Assembly: GCF_022458985.1 (NCBI RefSeq)
Contig: NC_061781.1
Coordinates: 10,567,501 to 10,631,500 of the forward strand
Length of the DNA: 64,000 nucleotides
Source: Mugil cephalus
Lineage: Eukaryota; Chordata; Actinopteri; Mugiliformes; Mugilidae
Direction: 5' to 3'
Shown here: positions 1 through 12,900 of the stretch, piece by piece
Layout: every line of letters begins with the position of its first letter
How positions within the stretch are numbered: the first letter of the stretch is position 1
Position numbers and translations under genes: made by a program
The notes under the pieces: generated by a model
Seen by the model: the letters and a program-made list of their open reading frames with translations, nothing else
The model's database searches: none
What the model was told of the DNA's origin: nothing

Positions 1-2055
1 CTCGTGACATTTCTCATTTTACATTCATCACTGCGTTGTTCTCAGTATCTGTTCCTGTTCATTTGCTGTCTCACAACCTCCCAGCATTACATCAGCACCA
101 CCCCCCCTCATTCGTTTTCTCTTCCAATTTTGTCCGCATATCTCTCCCCTTCCTGTCCCACTCCTCGTTTACACTTCAAAGTCTCCCGCACTCTTAGATG
201 AGCTTATTCTGAATTTGGAAATCAAGTGCCCTCAAGTGCCTCCCCTCTCTGTCAGGGCTGCAGATATGCCTGAAACAATGAAGCCTGGACGGAGCCGTGG
301 GTCACTTTGCGTGAACAGAAGGGCTAATCAAATAGACCTATGGGTACACTAACATCTTTTCATTTTCGCTGGACAACAATTTGAGTCTCTAATGGGAGCC
401 CATTGACGGATATTTTAATTAAAACCTCAATTGAAATGAATATTTTTCAAGGTGTCCACTGATAAAAGACGACGTCTGTGATCTTATGCGGACGGAATTC
501 AAAATCACACGATGCTTCAGTCGTTATCAAAAGGAAGCAGCTGCTGGTAACACAGCATTCACATCAAAATCATTTTTTAATGAGGGCAGCTCTCTATTGT
601 CCACTATGTCAAAAATTGTGTTAATTTTATGCATTTTTTTATGACTTGCAGTTCCAGAGATATTAAGTTTTGTCATTGAGTGTTTTTTCCTTTTTTTTCC
701 CCCTCCCCCCCATAACCCTTTATGACACGTACATCTGTGTCCAGGCTTGCTCTACAGTAGTAGCACATTCTACACTCAACTGAACAAACAACCTCATCAT
801 ATTCTTCCTCACAGGTGAACTGTGCTTCAATGCTGTGGCACTGGGTTCGACACATAATAACTTCAGGTAATGCAGTGTGACACACACAATACACAAACAT
901 AAAATAGTAGTCTCTCTATCTGTATCATTGGGGAAACTAAAAATAAAGCAAAAAAAAAAACAGCCTTTACTTTGTACAAAAAAAAAAAAAAATGTTTTGC
1001 TTTAGAAACATGGCTTTTTTATGGTCATGTGATTGCATACTGTAGCGACTTTAGTTTATTTAAGCTTGAATCCGGCACAATGCTAGGCACTCGCTGGGAC
1101 AATCTATCCACTCTCATGTAACTTCCGTTTATCGCGTGGTGCATTCACTGACTTCAAAGCCATAGCAACAGTGTCAACTAACAGGACCCGACAGAACTAA
1201 ACATAACACATGAGCTAATCAAACCACTCCGTTGAAGTACAATTACAAAAGTACAAAAAGTGTTATTGATAAAAGCAATAATGCCATTGCTGTATATGCT
1301 TATCTCGTTCCTACTGGATGAAAGGTGGGCTATATCGTGAAAAGACTGACAATCATTCACAGGGCTCAAACAAAGTGACCAGCAACCATTGGTCCTCACA
1401 TGTGAGTTTGTCAACGAAAGCTGGAGCATCTAGAGAAAGTACACTCGGGAGAGCATGCTAATTCCAAATGGAAAAGCTAACAGCTGTTTCTTGGGACCCA
1501 GAAACTCCATTCTGTGAGGTGACAGTGCTTGTGACTGCACCACCATCCATTGTAGTGTTTAACATACATGTGTCTCATTCTAACAGTGGTGAATGCATGG
1601 TTTTCGTAGGTATAAATCAATCAATTTATTCATGTCTTTTTTTGTTTTTTTTACCAAAGGTGCTCTCACAGATGTTAGCCCAGCTCACCATGAGATGGCT
1701 CAATTGGCAAGTAATCTGCTGTTGCCATGGTGACTCAGTAACTTTAGGCATAGTCTGCAGTGTTTTGGTTTGTTTCCCCTTTTCTCAAGGCATGCAAGTC
1801 TTATTTCACACCAGAGAGTCTTTTTATTGCTACATTTGACAAATGCTATGAGACATCAGGGAAGCGCTTGAACAGAGGTGTGATATCACAATAGGAGCTG
1901 CAATTTAAAGCCAACCAGACACACTCACAGGCTGTTTTGCATACACACTGTAGCTAAAAACAACATAAGGGACTGCTATTCACAGTCACAGCTAAAGAAG
2001 ATATGAATAATACACAACATGCTCTTTGTTCTAAAGGAACTTTTAGGGTACTGTG
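1..2055. other. Gene-free left flank
   Basis: I see no supported gene in this stretch. It is AT-rich with several homopolymer runs (C/T-rich near 690-715, A runs near 950-990). The open frames are short, lack splice context and do not resemble a known protein. The frame at 1468-1839 has an ordinary composition but no recognisable domain. Confidence 0.6.
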
Positions 2056-2565
2056 TAGGTTTGCACGATTCTAGACAAAATGTGGATCAGGATTTTTTAT
2101 TTATTTATTTATTTTTTTTACAAATTGTTTGTTGCACTGATGAACATTAAAAAAACAAAACAAACCAAAAAAAATGGTAGAGTATCAAACATTGAGACTT
2201 CCTTAGAATGTAGAGCATACGTTTGAACAATAGGCTTGTTAGTTTGTTAGCCATCCATTTAACTCTCTTTACCGCTGACTTCTCTCTGCTTCTCTCCCTC
2301 ACTGTTTCCACACACTCAACTGCAGGCGGGCTTCCTCCATTGATGGAATCACATGTGGTACAGAGGCTTTACCATAGGTCGCGGTTGGAGTTAGCATTAG
2401 TGCTGCCTTCAGGGGCGCTTGAAAAAATCCGTAAAGAAATGGAACCATTTGTTTGTGATGCCGCTTGCGAAATAAAGTGCTTAAGCATTGTGGTGTTCTG
2501 AAATGAGATCACGTGTATATGTGAATCGAGATCGTGATTTTTTAACGATTTACCGTGCAGCCCTA
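2056..2565. mobile_element. Non-autonomous hAT-like element (TIR-bounded)
   Basis: The left end reads TAGGTTTGCACGATTCTAGA and the right end, reverse-complemented, reads TAGGGCTGCACGGTAAATCG, giving imperfect terminal inverted repeats around 510 bp of non-coding sequence. Just inside both ends lie matching runs of the 'atcacgattttt' type. The same left-end motif recurs at about 5183. TIRs of the TAGGGCTGCACGAT kind are common on short fish DNA elements. The 8 bp on either side do not match, so no target duplication can be claimed and the superfamily is an inference. Confidence 0.45.
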
Positions 2566-3820
2566 ATTAATATGTGAGCCTGCGTTTAAGAGGGGACAAC
2601 AGCATGGAATTTGTTTAGCCACAGGCGGATCTGTTACTAGAGTTGGTGGAATAACTTCCATCAATCGTGGTGTGGGAGCTCAGATGAAGTGCTCAGCAGC
2701 ACGGTGCAGTCCGACTGTTGGAAGCAGAAGTGATTCAAAAGCCAGATGGTTTGGAGCCTCTGCTAGAGGCAAGATGAATTTCAGTCAACAAATATTAGTG
2801 TGACACACACATCTGTCTCAACTCCTGTCTGCTGATCATATTATTTATACAGTAACACATATTGAAGTGAGTAAAGCAGCTAATCCTCCATTCTCTGGAC
2901 TCAACTTTGTTGTCTTTCAGTTGACATGTAGTAATTATCCTCGGACTGATGATCTATTATTACTGTTGTCTCAGGCTTTTGATCTTGTGGTTTAGATGAA
3001 CACACATTCTACACAGGTGTTTGTACATTCCCTTTTTCCAAATAGTTCCTAATAGTTCCATCAAATTGCTCCAAGCTCCCTTACTGCTTCCAACAGCTGA
3101 TTAATTAATTTCCCAACAAAGGACAACAAAGGACAGAGGAACCCCCTGGTGACTGCCTGCAGTATAGGTCATAAGCTCCGCTTCCTCTATGTTGATGGCA
3201 ATTTGATGCTATAGAAACAGGGCGTGACATGATGGCGATCACCAGTTGTCATGCCAACCACCCCGTAAAGTGGTTCCATGGGGCTTTGAGAGTTGTAAAA
3301 ACAAACTTTAAAATTTTTAAATTAAGTACAGTGTATAATCCAATATTTCCTTGTAACTGGTGTAGATCAGAGCGTAGTATTAATTAAATGAAGACATGAG
3401 TGAGTCTCTGAGGAGGTGGCTCTTTGTGACCCCTGGACTGTATGGCCAGACTCTGGCTTTCTGCAATGGTACAGCTCTTTGGAGGCGTCACACTATCATC
3501 TGATTTTTTTCTGTGTATGGTTCAAAATTGGAGCCCACATTCATAATAGCCAATTGCTCATTTAAAAAAGAAATCAAAACATATAGACAAAAACAACCTT
3601 AGTAGTTGTTACACTCACTCAGTCAAATGCCACATTTATGGTACCCTGGCTGCAGCCATCCACTCTGTTGACACAAGCTGTGAGTGTTAATGTTTTCTGT
3701 GACAGTCCATCTGAAGGTCTGACAGGCTGTAAACAACATATTTCCATTCTGATGCTTAAACCAAATGATGCCATGGGAAAAGTGGTTATGCTAATGTGAT
3801 GATGGAATATGTAGCTAAAT
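2566..3820. other. No recognisable feature
   Basis: I see only AT-rich unique-looking sequence with scattered short repeats (for example the duplicated 'tagttcc' words near 3050). No splice-compatible frame joins convincingly to the open frame that follows. Confidence 0.5.
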
Positions 3821-4648
3821 ATGGCCATTGTCAGGAATGTTGACGTGGTTGTGTTTCAGATGCACCTTAGCATTTACCCTGCGACTCCAGATAGACAGTA
3901 CACCACTGCTATCCCTGCACTGGATGAAATGGTTGGTTACGCCATTAAAATGCTACAAGAGTGCAGCGTGAAGACAAAAGTGATGTGCAAACATCAACTG
4001 CTCCAGCTGGAATTCAGCCTGGAACAAGACACAAGACACACTGAAGAAGACCAAGGAGAGTCTATCATAGGTGATGTCTCATACACTTTGGAAGAGAAAC
4101 CTGCTCCAGTATCTCTGACAAGCAGGATTAAGAGCTTCTTCAAAAAGCCACTTTGCAAAGCGACACCTCCTGCACCAACACAGACGCCTGACGTTACAGA
4201 GGTCACCTCTGTGGATGTCTTTGTGCCTCTAGACACAACATTGGAAGGAATATTTGTGAGCAGCACTGCAGAGAATGTGATTTCCTGGGCCCTTAAAAAG
4301 TCCAAGAGGACCTGCGCTGCAGATAACCTAGAGACCATGCACCAGCGGCTGTTCAACAAACTCTGGTGTGAAGTCGAGAGCCAAGGTTTCAACATTAACC
4401 TGGACAAGCTGAAGGACGTGGACAAGGCCATTTTGAAAAACATCTGCAAAAGGCTGCACTGCCCCAAATCAGCTTTATGGACTCCTATGATCTATGGAGG
4501 TCCACAAATGGAAGACATCATCGCGTTGTCTTTTAAAAAGCAGTTGAATAGACAATCAGAGGACCGTGGCAACATCGCAGAGTTGTTCACAGCAATAGGG
4601 AGAACTTTCAACAACCCTACAGTCGGCCCCACAGTACCGGTGTTTTAA
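3821..4648 (+). CDS. Intact unrecognised 275-codon frame (terminal exon or gene remnant)
   Basis: This is the longest uninterrupted frame in the window. I cannot assign it to a named family. A polypyrimidine-poor but plausible acceptor (gttgtgtttcag) ends at 3859, exactly before an in-frame ATG at 3860, so the real coding exon may begin there and the first 13 codons may be intronic. The product would be soluble: there is no signal peptide or membrane helix. A basic patch (SRIKSFFKKP) follows an acidic stretch near residues 75-95, then a Thr/Pro-rich linker, then a Lys/Leu-rich likely helical region (about residues 165-215). Just past the TAA there is sequence like a fish 3' tail ending in 'gggataactaaagtc'. 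It may be the last exon of a teleost-specific repeated gene family or a decayed copy; the long open frame argues for recent function. Confidence 0.4.
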   Translation: MAIVRNVDVVVFQMHLSIYPATPDRQYTTAIPALDEMVGYAIKMLQECSVKTKVMCKHQLLQLEFSLEQDTRHTEEDQGESIIGDVSYTLEEKPAPVSLTSRIKSFFKKPLCKATPPAPTQTPDVTEVTSVDVFVPLDTTLEGIFVSSTAENVISWALKKSKRTCAADNLETMHQRLFNKLWCEVESQGFNINLDKLKDVDKAILKNICKRLHCPKSALWTPMIYGGPQMEDIIALSFKKQLNRQSEDRGNIAELFTAIGRTFNNPTVGPTVPVF

Positions 4649-4819
4649 AGATGAACATCATCATCATTGGTAAATATATTTTTTCCTGTTGTTTCCTGTT
4701 CCTGTTGTTTTGCTCTGTTGTTCCCTGTCACTGTAACACCCTAATTTCCACACAGGGATAACTAAAGTCTTTTCTTAAATTATCGTTCTAGACGATTCCA
4801 ACAGAGATTTCTAGCAGGA

Positions 4820-5047
4820 GGTTACCTACTAGTGAGGATACCTTCCCCTCTGCTGATTGCTGTGAGACAGAGAGCAGTGGAGGGGTTGGTTACTTACGTC
4901 TGGGGACACCTTCTCCTCCACTAGTTTCTGCGAGTCAGAGATCAGTGGAGGAGGGGGTTTACCTAAATGTGGGGACACTTCCTGTTCCTGCCTGTTTGTG
5001 GGATTACCTGCTGGAATCCACTAGACGGAGACCAGTGGAGCAGGAGG
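4820..5047. repeat. Three diverged tandem units of about 65-90 bp
   Basis: Three consecutive units share the pattern gttacctac...ggggacacctt...cactag...gagacagagatcagtggagg. They start at about 4820, 4886 and 4956 and end with ATCAGTGGAGGAG-like words. Identity between units is clearly partial. The block begins about 170 bp after the stop of the unrecognised frame and could be its 3' UTR or an independent minisatellite. Confidence 0.5.
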
Positions 5048-5179
5048 ACGCCTAGAATAGGTCAGGACTAAGCTCATATTGTTTGTTTGTTTGTATTTCT
5101 GTTTATATCAACAACTTAATAATAATAATAGTAATATAATAAATATTTTAAACAATAATAAATATATACAGTACAAACT

Positions 5180-5300
5180 ATGGCTGCACGATTCTGGAAA
5201 AAATGTGAATCACGATTTTTTGCTTAGAATTGAGATCACGATTCTTTGGCACAATTATTTTTTTACAAAATGTTCTCTACGTAGGGGTCTGCATGTCAAC
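5180..5300 (+). mobile_element. Fragment of the TAGGGCTGCACG-type element
   Basis: The sequence 'ggctgcacgattctggaaaa' followed by 'gaatcacgattttttgc' repeats the left end of the element at 2056-2565. I could not find the opposite terminus nearby, so I treat it as a truncated copy. Confidence 0.4.
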
Positions 5301-8290
5301 TTAACGCAGAAGTATAAACCACCTGTAAGGCGTAACATAACTTTCTTGACAAGTGACCTTTACTTGAATAGGTCAAAATGAATGTGTGAGACAATAGCAT
5401 GTGACTGGGGTTTGCATCTTTCCTCTCACCGTCATTGGTTTCCTTTAAACATAATCACAGCCTGCCTTACTCAAGTAGTTTGAGGTGCCTGAAACCTGCA
5501 ATTGCATATTTTTGTGAACAGAAATATGTATATAGTGGCATATTAAACCCTCTGAGATACAATGCAGTCAAATAGAAATAGATAAATATAAAACCTATTT
5601 ATGCTGCCAGCAGCATCAGACTTGATATGTTTTGGGTCAACACTGAGTTAGAACAAGTTAAAAAGCTCAGCTCAGAACAGTAAATAGTGCAGTAATTCTC
5701 TGTGATTCATCAGTACGAGTACCATCTCTCCTGTTAATCCATTATGTTAATTATTAATGCTTTCTTTAACTAGAGAAGTGGTGGAGACCGTTTGATAATT
5801 TTGTATTATACGGATTAAAAACTCCTAATGTTTCCTTCCTAAAATGGTGGTTTGCCTGTCACCAAACCAAAATCTCAGTTGCCACCACAAACATAAATGT
5901 CAGTAAACTACCTTGACATTTTCAGTCTGCACAATAATTACTGTCAGTGGGGAAAAAAGTGTTAATTTGCTTAACAATAAATGAGCAATTCCTTGTATTA
6001 TTCCTCTTCTGTTTGCGGGGTTAATTGTGTATTTACCAGCATGCAGTGCACAAATGTGCGTAGGAGATGTGGCTGGTTGTGCTTGAATAATTTATATTGC
6101 CTATGATCAAACTATTTCCCTGTATTGTCTCAAAAGACAAAACAAAACTTTAGAACAAATATGAAGAGTCTGTGCAGCATCCGTTCTGAAGCTATATTGA
6201 TGCAAAGCCAAAAATGTACTTTAGATTCTCCCACAGTGAAATTACTGCAAAAGCAAATGCTAGATGTTATAGATATCCTTACAAATACAGTATTCCTGAA
6301 CAAATCCACAGCCACAAGGTTAAACAGAAAGCTTGTTGGTGGGTTTTATTGATGTAACTCACCAAGGCTCTGTAGACTATATAGGATCTAAGACTATAGG
6401 ACAATAATCTGTATCTATAGGATACAATAGACCATTATGCATGAATAAACACCTTGGTGAGGGCAAGGGTATTGGTCATAAAGTGGCCTGTTAGTTTCAG
6501 TTATTTTTTTTTTTTTTTTAACAGACTGTATGCAAAAGGTTGTTTGTGGATCTGAAAAGAAAAGGGAGTTCCACAAGGATTTGTTTTAGGGCCTCTTCTC
6601 TTTGTAGATACATATAAATACATATATGTATAACTGTCCATTTGGAAAAAAAAAAATCACATTGAAACATTATGTAGAAAACTCACATGTATGCTAGGTT
6701 TCTTTCTGCAGATTGAAGTCTTGTAGGGTGGATTACTGGCATGTGTTAAGGCCATTTTACACAGGTTATTTACCCTCAAAGTATGTTTGTATTTGTACAG
6801 AATACTTACACTTTTTACAACACGTATCTTTGCTGCAGTAACTTTAGAATGGAAAGGGGAGTACATTTCTCACACAATCTGATCAACACTTAAAAGTTTG
6901 GTTTACTATGGTTGGTGTTGTAGATTATTGCTTTACTGATTGCTGCTATTGTGCTCATACCAATGGACAGTTTTTTCCACTTGGTGAAATTAAGGTTAGA
7001 TGAATGAAAAAGAAGTTTCTAGAGTAAATATATATATATATAAAATAAGTTAGGTTTAGGGTTAATCATTACATTCATACAGCTTCATTTAATTTACTTT
7101 CAAACGCTGTTCTGCAGAGGCGGTGCTCAAGGTGACAGAAGAAATACAAAGCAACTGGAATATGTAACTCTATGACTAATGTGAAAATATCTTCAAAGGC
7201 AAGGTGATTAGGAATAATATGCATTTTACTGTACAGGCCCCTTCTTCTTGAGATGATCTGGGTACAATCACACGATCTGACCAATGATTTTGAGTTCACA
7301 CTGCCACTCTTTGAAGCTTTTAAGTTACGGTCTGGATCATTAGGGCAAATTAGCCTTTATTTGTTCCTTCTCTCTGATCTCTGTGTCCCGCCCCTTCCTC
7401 TCCCTATCAACCCAGGGAGACCTGCTCTTTTCATCACCACGACCGTTTGATCTGAGCCTCTGGTCTTTGCTGAGAGAGACTGAAAAAGAGAAGGTTCATT
7501 GTTTTTAAATTTTATTGTGCTGCTCTTTTTTTTTTTTTTTTTTACTGATATTTGCGCTATCATCTGTGTAATTATCACTCCTTTTATTTTATTTTTTGCT
7601 ATGCTGCTTTTATCATACCAGCCCTTTGAATTTAGGCGAGAAGAGCCACAGGCATACTGAAATGTAACGCTGTTTCATTCTTCCTGTCACTACAGACCTG
7701 GCCTGCATATTAAACCCAGGGCCGTCCTAGTACACTGCCATGCCTGGTGCTTATCAATGTACCAGCGGCAGACCCCGTGCCTGTCAGTGTCACCCTTTCA
7801 TATTTAATCTGCCCCCATGGCACCATCAAAGACAGTCAGGGGCATGAATGGCCTACAGGCCCACTGGTTCAATTAAGGTTGGTTTCCTCTAAAGCCATTG
7901 CTTGCTCTTTTATTGACGCTGTCAGCTTGAGCCTTAGAAAGGTCAACTTTCCAGGAACTAAGAAACTGGCTTTGCTTATTGCACTTGGTGACGATGAACT
8001 TTTTAATTGGAGAATTCTGTTTAAATTGGAGAACTTTGCAGAACTTTGCAGCATTGCAGAAGTAGGCTACACTTGTTGTATTTCAGGGCTGAGTTAGATA
8101 TTCTGCATATCACGGTAGAATGGGCTTCATCTTTAGTGAAGTATTTGCAGACAGTGGATGAACTGCTACAATGACCCACTGTCTGTCCGTGTTGCCATTG
8201 TCATGTGATTGGTGACTGGTCGACTGCTCTGTACAAACCCTAGTGCACATAAAAGTTCACTCAACGCTTTCCTAACATCAAATGTTAAGT
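5301..8290. other. No gene seen
   Basis: AT-rich spacer with T runs (6507-6520, 7527-7544) and a short (TA)n near 7030. The open frames at 6125-6352 and 7747-8097 have no recognisable domains and no convincing splice partners. Confidence 0.5.
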
Positions 8291-8375
8291 TCAGTACAAT
8301 TAAATTTTATTTATATAGCTTCAGTAACGATAAAAATTGTCTCGAGACAACCAAAATCATAACCTTCTCTGCTTT
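8291..8375 (+). repeat. Dispersed fish repeat fragment ('ttttatttatatagc' type)
   Basis: The words 'aattaaattttatttatata' and 'tctcgagacaaccaaaatc' are the hallmark of a repeat seen widely in fish genomes (consensus of the kind caattcaattttatttatatagcgcc). Only part of it is present. Family assignment rests on my memory of this motif. Confidence 0.45.
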
Positions 8376-8935
8376 TAATCTCAACGTTTAGCCTCCCCAT
8401 CCACAGGTTGTCCCTTGTTCTGCCTTTTCACTTTCACTGTGTGAAAGACGTGTTGGCCAGTTGGTGTAAAAAGTCTGTTAGTGAAGGTATAAATCGGTAA
8501 AACAGGCTGCAAACACTGGCACTGGCCCCTTACATTTACACCCAACTATAGCAATTGGATCGCAAGTGTCCAGCTTTAAGTGTCTACAGTATGGTCCCAC
8601 CTGGCATTAAAACGAGTCTCATCATGCGTCCCCACTCTCCACTCAGCGCTTGAGACTCCAATCTCAGCTTCGTGCTCTGTATGAAAACACTGACATCATT
8701 TGGGGCGGAGCAGAATAATTTAACAGCTTATGTCTCTATTCGATCTCTAAATACCACTGTATCACCATGAACAGGTTTCTAGGTACCCAACAAATGTTTG
8801 CCATTCAACTTCTGAATTAAATATCTAGTTGGATCTATAGCAGCTGTAAAATCTATGTAAGAAATCACCAAAACGCAAATGCTGTAACACTGAGCCATCA
8901 CTTAATGGCTGCTAAAGCAGCTTTGGAAACTGTGG

Positions 8936-9310
8936 TGTCGAAAACTCAAAGGAAAGAAGACAGACGCAGGACGCAGGAGTTCAGGAACAAAGGCAGGACT
9001 TTGATGAAAAATGAGCCCGAGCAGAGTTCCAAATAGAGACAAAAAGATCCGGAGGAGAGGGCTGGAAACAGGCTGGTGCATGGGCTGCACCACGGGAGTA
9101 AACTGAAGAACTGGCAAAGATTGGGAGAGTGGAAAGTCTTCAAGTAGCATTCAGCTTGATTAGATGATTAGGAGCAGGTTAGACGGCAGCCCAGCCCCAG
9201 CACACAACACAACGACCAACAACAGCTCAACTACGCAAACCTGAGGCAAAAAAAGAAACTGCCAAACAAACACAAAAGCAACAAAACAGAGGATGACAAG
9301 TCACATCTTA
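8936..9310. repeat. Candidate dispersed retroelement-derived segment
   Basis: A purine-rich, A-biased stretch with wording like the non-coding ends of fish retroelements (aggaacaaaggcaggacttt ... gcagcccagccccagcacac ... A-rich tail). I see no terminal repeat or coding remnant, so this is a composition-and-wording call only. Confidence 0.25.
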
Positions 9311-9412
9311 ACAGAAATACATAAAAATATATACAAATTTGGAAACTTTGTGATGTTTTAAAATGAGTAATGGCACAGTTAGTGTTTCTGAATGAACATT
9401 TCTAGTTTTTGC

Positions 9413-9980
9413 TAGTGATGTGCAGATTGATACTGAAATGTCGATACGTCCGATACCAGGTCTTTATGCTGTAAAATCGATTCTCAAATCCAAATATCAT
9501 TCAGTCATTCGAGGTAATGTAGTAACACAGTGGAAAGGTTGCCACAACACAGAATAAGAGACATTTATGATGAGGACAGAAGAGGAGAGCACAGTGTCAG
9601 AATTAAGATGCAAGTTTTCATTTTGTAGTAGACCTTAAGAGATAAACAATAATTTATTTGAATGGTCTTATTATTTAACTTATTCCTGTTTTTAAGCTTT
9701 TGAAGCAGCACTTTTACATATTTTGTATGATTGTGTCCTCTGTATTTCCTGTTGCTGTATTAGCTTGGCTTTATAGTAAATGAGGCCACTACCTCAATAT
9801 ACTTCAGAGCTTAAAGTAAATAAATAAATGATTCTGATTTCTCATAAAGGCTATGATTTCAAATTGACACAAAGTATTTGTATCGGATCCGTATCGCCGA
9901 TACCAACCTGAATTTTACTCAGTATTGGTATTACCAGTATTGGTATTGGAAAGGAAATCGGTGGTGTCGAACGTCACTAG
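9413..9980. mobile_element. Non-autonomous hAT element with 8-bp target duplication
   Basis: The left terminus TAGTGATGTGCAGATTG and the right terminus (reverse complement TAGTGACGTTCGACACC) form imperfect inverted repeats. They are bracketed by GTTTTTGC at 9405-9412 and GTTTCTGC at 9981-9988, a 7-of-8 match. An 8-bp duplication is the hallmark of hAT insertion. Inside, sub-terminal arrays of 'gatac' and 'tattggtatt' words resemble transposase-binding repeats. At 568 bp with no transposase frame the element is non-autonomous. The superfamily call is firm; no family name is attempted. Confidence 0.7.
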
Positions 9981-9988
9981 TTTCTGCT

Positions 9989-12900
9989 TGAACTGCTGAA
10001 TTCATTCAAAAAGTAAAAAATATGTAAAACTGTTGCAAAAATTACTTTAAAAATAAGACTGACACAATGCAGTGCACTTTCTTTGTAGCTCAGCAGATTG
10101 GCAGCAGGTTACCAGTTTTAACAGCTGCATCACAAACCGTTGCACAAACTGTCGTCTGCCTGTGATGGACGAGCACGTCTGGGAGATCGTCGCGCCTCGT
10201 TCTCCTCTTTAACTTTAATGATTGTACCTATATGTATCGTATTGTGTTTTATTACATGTGAACAGCTGCCAGTGAGTTACAAGCCCGGGTGCATCTAGAT
10301 AAATAAATAATTCAAAATGGCATTAACCTGAGTCGCCCTCAGACCGTCAGGAGCCTGTCATTATCTGAAGCATGTTCTGCTGTAGTCCGCCAACAGCAAA
10401 TAACCAGATCCAAGGTACCTATTTTGTAGCTGCTCTAAATTGTCAGTTTAATAAACTGCATGAAGATGAGCCGGAGCTTGACACGCTGTCCCTGCTGAAT
10501 ATAAAACTGACGGATAAACAGAACGCAAAGGACTTTCTCCTTGTTGGTGTCTCTCTCTGTCTTGTGCTTCTATGCTCATTTTGTGATTCTCTCTGTGCCA
10601 AAGCCTCCTGGTGGTCAGGTGAGGCAAAAGCTCCTCGCAACAGATGGTGAAATGCAATTTCAAGGCGTTAAACTCAGTCACGTCATAAAATCCGCCACAT
10701 GTTGACCGAGTGGAACACAGATTTATCCTTTTACTACACTGGGAAGTTATACCACTATAGATGAATGCATAGTAAAAAAAATATATTGTGTATATCTAAA
10801 AAAATAAATATATCATATATAATATATAAAATAAACCTTTCCAAACCAAACTTATGAGTCAAGTGATCTACTATAGTGAATGGAGTGAACAAAAGCACAA
10901 GTTTAATTTTAAAACTTTAAGTTCAGCTGGCCTGTGCTCTCTCAATTTAGAAATTATGCAAGTGGGTTACCAATAACAGAGCGTGACCTGCAGATACAAA
11001 AGGGCTTCCCTCCGCAGCTGCTTTCGTTGGTAGACACCTACAGAAAACAGCCCTCGTTCAACAAATTAAAAGATGAAGCCATAAAGCTTGTAGACATACT
11101 TGGCAACGTGCTTGTTGCCAAGTTACCGCCTATCCACCCTGCATGAATTTTATTCTATTTATTTTCTTTGCCTTCGTCATTTTTTCTTGCCAGTGCAGAG
11201 ACGTGGTTTGAATGAAGCCGACTGCGCCTCATGCGTGTGTGTGGTTGTGCACGCCACACGTGTCTTCATGCATCATTCTGTTACCCACCTCTGTCTCTTT
11301 CCCTCCCAGCTGCTTTCATCAGTTTTCCAAAAACCAATGTATTACACTGAGTTTTGAAAGCCTGTCACCACTGTCTTCGAGAAGAGACAGCGTAAAGGTT
11401 GGAAAGCACACAAGGCTAAAGGCTAAGACGGTTTTGCTTTAAACAAGGGGAGTTAACAAGAGCCTGGGAAGACAGATTTTTTCTGTTTTTTCTTTCCCCA
11501 CTCCCACCACTAGTGGCGTCGGTGCTTTAGATTTCTTGAAACTAAAGCCGTGTCACAGCCGCACACCTGTCACTGTCAGTATTGTGTCTGTTTGTCATTA
11601 TTCCATCATCCGCCGCCCCCCACTTCTTCATTCCCGCTAGTGTTTTTCAGCAAAGTCATCTATCTATTAGGCCGACTTATCTGCCTACAGTCCTATTCAT
11701 TTGCCCTTCAAACGGTGAGTGGCGCAAAGAGCCAGAGAAGGATGACAAGAACAGTCACAAAAGGCAGAGTGCAGCATCAGTGTTGACTATGTAAAGACCG
11801 CAGGCGAAACTCGTCGTCCAGTGCCACAACTGTATATGGATTGTAAAATAAAAGTCTCTTTAAACATTCAGCACACAATAAATATATTTAGCAAGTCCAA
11901 CAACCTTTGTGTGTGTGTGTGTGTGTGTGTTTTTTTTCCCTTTTTTTTCAGAAGGAATACACGGACAGCGGTGCGTGTGCTCACGACTGCGGCTCAGTGC
12001 TTGTAATGTGGCTTTCAGGTTCAAGTGAAGTGGATGAGCTGCAGGAATTTCACAGTAGGTCGAAGCCATTGTTTTATCCCTGCTTTCTTTGTTTTGCTGC
12101 ATTGCTACCACTACTTTACTTTAAACCAGTGGGGTTTTGTTAAGTGGTGCTTAATTTTTGCCATCAGCAAGGAAATTTTAAAACTTCTGATTGAATGAAT
12201 TTGATTACTATTTAGGGAAGCTTTCATACAAACCGTGCAAGACAAAGAGTGAAAATACTTGAAGCACTTGATGCAAATTAAAGGTAAGTTGCCAATTTAA
12301 AATGCTTTCTGTTGTCATTTAAATCTGTTTATGGCTTGGATTAATGCTGAGATCCTTGTACCTTTAAATGAAAAAGAACTAAAGGTTTGCTACATTTTCT
12401 TTATTATTACTTCTTTTGCTCTTAAGGGAAAGAAAATAATTGAAGCGGTCCTTTATACCAAAAAGAAAGTTGTAAATAAATTTTGGGATACTTTGGTTTC
12501 ACAAGCAAATATTTGGAGCTGACATTTACTTAATGAAGAGAGATGGTAATCTGTGAGAGATGAGGAGAGCTGATTCGACCTGCTCTTGTTTCCTCCAATG
12601 CATAGTTAACCTTTGCTGTTCGAATAGGGTTTGTTGAATATGTTGATGAAATTAGCCCTCTTCGGATGCATCCCAGCGGTGTTTGTGAGTCAGGCGCAGC
12701 TCCGGGCAGATGGTGGTCGGACTGGTGAACGAGGTTCGTTTGATATTCATCAGGAGAGCTGACCTCTGCCGTGATGTATTCAGGCAGACCAGCAGACCTC
12801 AGTCAGGGTTCAGAACCTGCATAATGAATGGATGCAGCAATTGAAAAAAACAAGACAGGAGTCGTTCTCCGCTCGGTTCCACAACCACCTCGACCTCTGT

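Noticed and set aside
3994..4467. 157-codon minus-strand frame
   Set aside because: It lies opposite the more protein-like + strand frame at 3821-4648 and looks like its antisense shadow.
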